This document shows, piece by piece, positions 5,795-6,649 of a stretch of DNA of 6,649 nt. The translations under genes and the position numbers were made by a program. The DNA comes from Bordetella parapertussis. GTDB taxonomy: Bacteria; Pseudomonadota; Gammaproteobacteria; Burkholderiales; Burkholderiaceae_B. Position 1 is the stretch's first letter; every line of letters starts with the position of its first letter. A model generated the notes under the pieces. That model searched no databases, was not told where the DNA came from, and saw only the letters and a program-made list of their open reading frames with translations. Where the stretch lies: assembly GCA_943331855.1 (NCBI GenBank), contig CALQNE010000194.1:1-6649 (forward strand). The letters run 5' to 3'.

Positions 5795-6476
5795 TGCTCC
5801 CTCACCCGTATTGTCATTGGTCGACGTTCGCAAGTCATACAACATTGGCTCACCCAACGAAGTTGAAATCTTGCACGGTATCAATCTTACGGTACAAGAG
5901 CGTGATTTTTCGGCCTTAGTGGGCCCCTCAGGTTCAGGCAAAAGCACCTTGCTCAACATCATCGGGCTACTGGATCAACCGACCTCGGGCGAGCTGTATA
6001 TTTTGGGTCAACCCACACGCGAGATGGAAGATGAAGCGCGTACTGCCTTACGCGGCAACACCATCGGCTTTGTTTTTCAGTTTCATCATCTAATCCAGGC
6101 CTTTACATCGCTAGAAAATGTCTTAATGCCGTTGATGATCAAACAGGGCAAGCCTAAAGCAGAGTTTGTTGAACGCGCGAAAAGCTTATTAGACGAGGTT
6201 GGCTTGGGTAGTCATCTCAATAAAAACCCTGATGAGCTGTCGGGCGGGCAGCAACAACGCGTGGCAATTGCACGTGCGTTGATCACGCGCCCTGCGTTAC
6301 TGCTCGCCGACGAACCTACGGGCAATCTTGACACCAAAACTGCAGCTGAGATTTTTGCCTTGTTTAGAAAATTTAATGAACAGTTTGGCTGTGCGGTACT
6401 GCTTGTGACACACGACGCCCGGCTCTCTTCCACATGCGATCGGACAATCACGCTGGTTGACGGGCAGACTGTGTAA
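5787..6476 (+). CDS. LolD/MacB-type ABC transporter ATP-binding protein
   Basis: This 229-residue cytoplasmic ATPase powers the permease encoded just upstream. All core motifs are intact: Walker A GPSGSGKST (46-54, Lys52), Q-loop in FVFQFHHL (Gln98), signature LSGGQQQR (151-158), Walker B LLLADE (171-176, catalytic Glu176), D-loop GNLD (179-182) and H-loop VTHD (His209). The FQFHHL...FTSLENVLMP segment is characteristic of the LolD group. The length fits a stand-alone LolD-type subunit rather than the fused MacB protein. The ATG overlaps the permease stop by 8 bases, and an AGG at 5775-5777 lies 9 bases upstream as a weak ribosome site, so coupled translation is likely. It probably works with the preceding adaptor and permease, not in the housekeeping Lol lipoprotein pathway, because the operon encodes an adaptor and only one permease. 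The symbol lolD is not assigned for that reason. Confidence 0.95.
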   Translation: MSDAPSPVLSLVDVRKSYNIGSPNEVEILHGINLTVQERDFSALVGPSGSGKSTLLNIIGLLDQPTSGELYILGQPTREMEDEARTALRGNTIGFVFQFHHLIQAFTSLENVLMPLMIKQGKPKAEFVERAKSLLDEVGLGSHLNKNPDELSGGQQQRVAIARALITRPALLLADEPTGNLDTKTAAEIFALFRKFNEQFGCAVLLVTHDARLSSTCDRTITLVDGQTV

Positions 6477-6478
6477 GC

Positions 6479-6649
6479 TTAAGTTTGTAGTACCGCCCTC
6501 AGGCTTTGAACATTTGACACTTGTTCGAGATCCCAAATCGCAGCGACCAACGCTCGGGCCTTATCCTGCCCCAATATCGGCGCACATAAGTCGTAGGCCT
6601 TTTTACCAACCTCTTCGCGCGTCATTGGATTAGCCGCTGTACCACGCAC
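6479..6649 (-). CDS. MmgE/PrpD-family protein, C-terminal 56 residues (partial, runs off right edge)
   Basis: On the minus strand the frame is open from the window edge (6649) to a TAA at 6479-6481. The 56 residues include VRGTAANPMTREEVGKKAYD and then LCAPILG, closely resembling the end of MmgE/PrpD proteins, where a conserved 'G-x-x-x-NPMTxEE' segment is followed by a helical tail ending in L-R-x-L-L. The family includes 2-methylcitrate dehydratase, cis-aconitate decarboxylase-like enzymes and many uncharacterised members of about 450 residues. The catalytic part is outside the window, so the reaction cannot be named. In Burkholderiales these genes are often near Bug receptor genes. The gene converges on the exporter operon, with only 2 bases between the stop codons. 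Confidence 0.8.
   Translation of the reverse strand: MRGTAANPMTREEVGKKAYDLCAPILGQDKARALVAAIWDLEQVSNVQSLRAVLQT

Noticed and set aside
5787..6476. Naming the ATPase lolD of the lipoprotein release system
   Set aside because: The motifs are LolD-like, but the operon encodes an adaptor and a single permease instead of the LolC/LolE pair, so a housekeeping Lol role is unlikely.

Overview
The window looks like chromosomal DNA from a Gram-negative proteobacterium, most likely a betaproteobacterium of the order Burkholderiales. The evidence is a Bug/TctC-type periplasmic solute receptor (a family greatly expanded in that order), the tail of an MmgE/PrpD-family gene that often sits near such receptors, and a periplasmic-adaptor-dependent ABC exporter that presupposes an outer membrane. 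Base composition is moderate (about half G+C by eye) and I see no clear compositional break. The species cannot be named from this sequence. No rRNA, tRNA, CRISPR array, insertion sequence or phage gene is visible.

Layout: (1) Positions 1-708, minus strand, hold the N-terminal 236 residues of an AAA+ ATPase of the AAA_14/DUF4143 type. It runs off the left edge. Its upstream region carries two tandem copies of a 20-bp palindromic operator-like site, one of which contains a perfect TATAAT -10 box only about 12 bases from the start codon. (2) Positions 839-1822, minus strand, encode a Bug/TctC-type receptor. (3) A divergent intergenic region of about 115 bp contains a plausible promoter, a pair of 8-bp repeats and a possible LysR-like remnant. 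(4) Positions 1938-3215, plus strand, encode an exported serine hydrolase of the beta-lactamase/family VIII esterase fold, followed by a perfect 13-bp hairpin. (5) Positions 3372-6476, plus strand, form a tight three-gene operon: HlyD/MacA-type adaptor, MacB/LolE-type permease and LolD-type ATPase. The genes are separated by 2 bp and then overlap by 8 bp. (6) Positions 6479-6649, minus strand, hold the C-terminal 56 residues of an MmgE/PrpD-family protein, converging on the exporter operon with a 2-bp gap.

How the genes work together: the three-gene operon is a self-consistent tripartite ABC efflux or lipid/peptide export system that lacks only an outer-membrane (TolC-like) partner, presumably encoded elsewhere. 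The receptor and the secreted hydrolase are divergently transcribed and could share regulation; a joint role in taking up a small carboxylate released by the hydrolase is only a guess. The ATPase gene appears to be an independent unit with its own palindromic control region.

I did not find a clearly new biological system. The most distinctive non-coding signal is the tandem palindrome upstream of the ATPase gene. The most interesting coding signal is the exporter operon, whose substrate is unknown.
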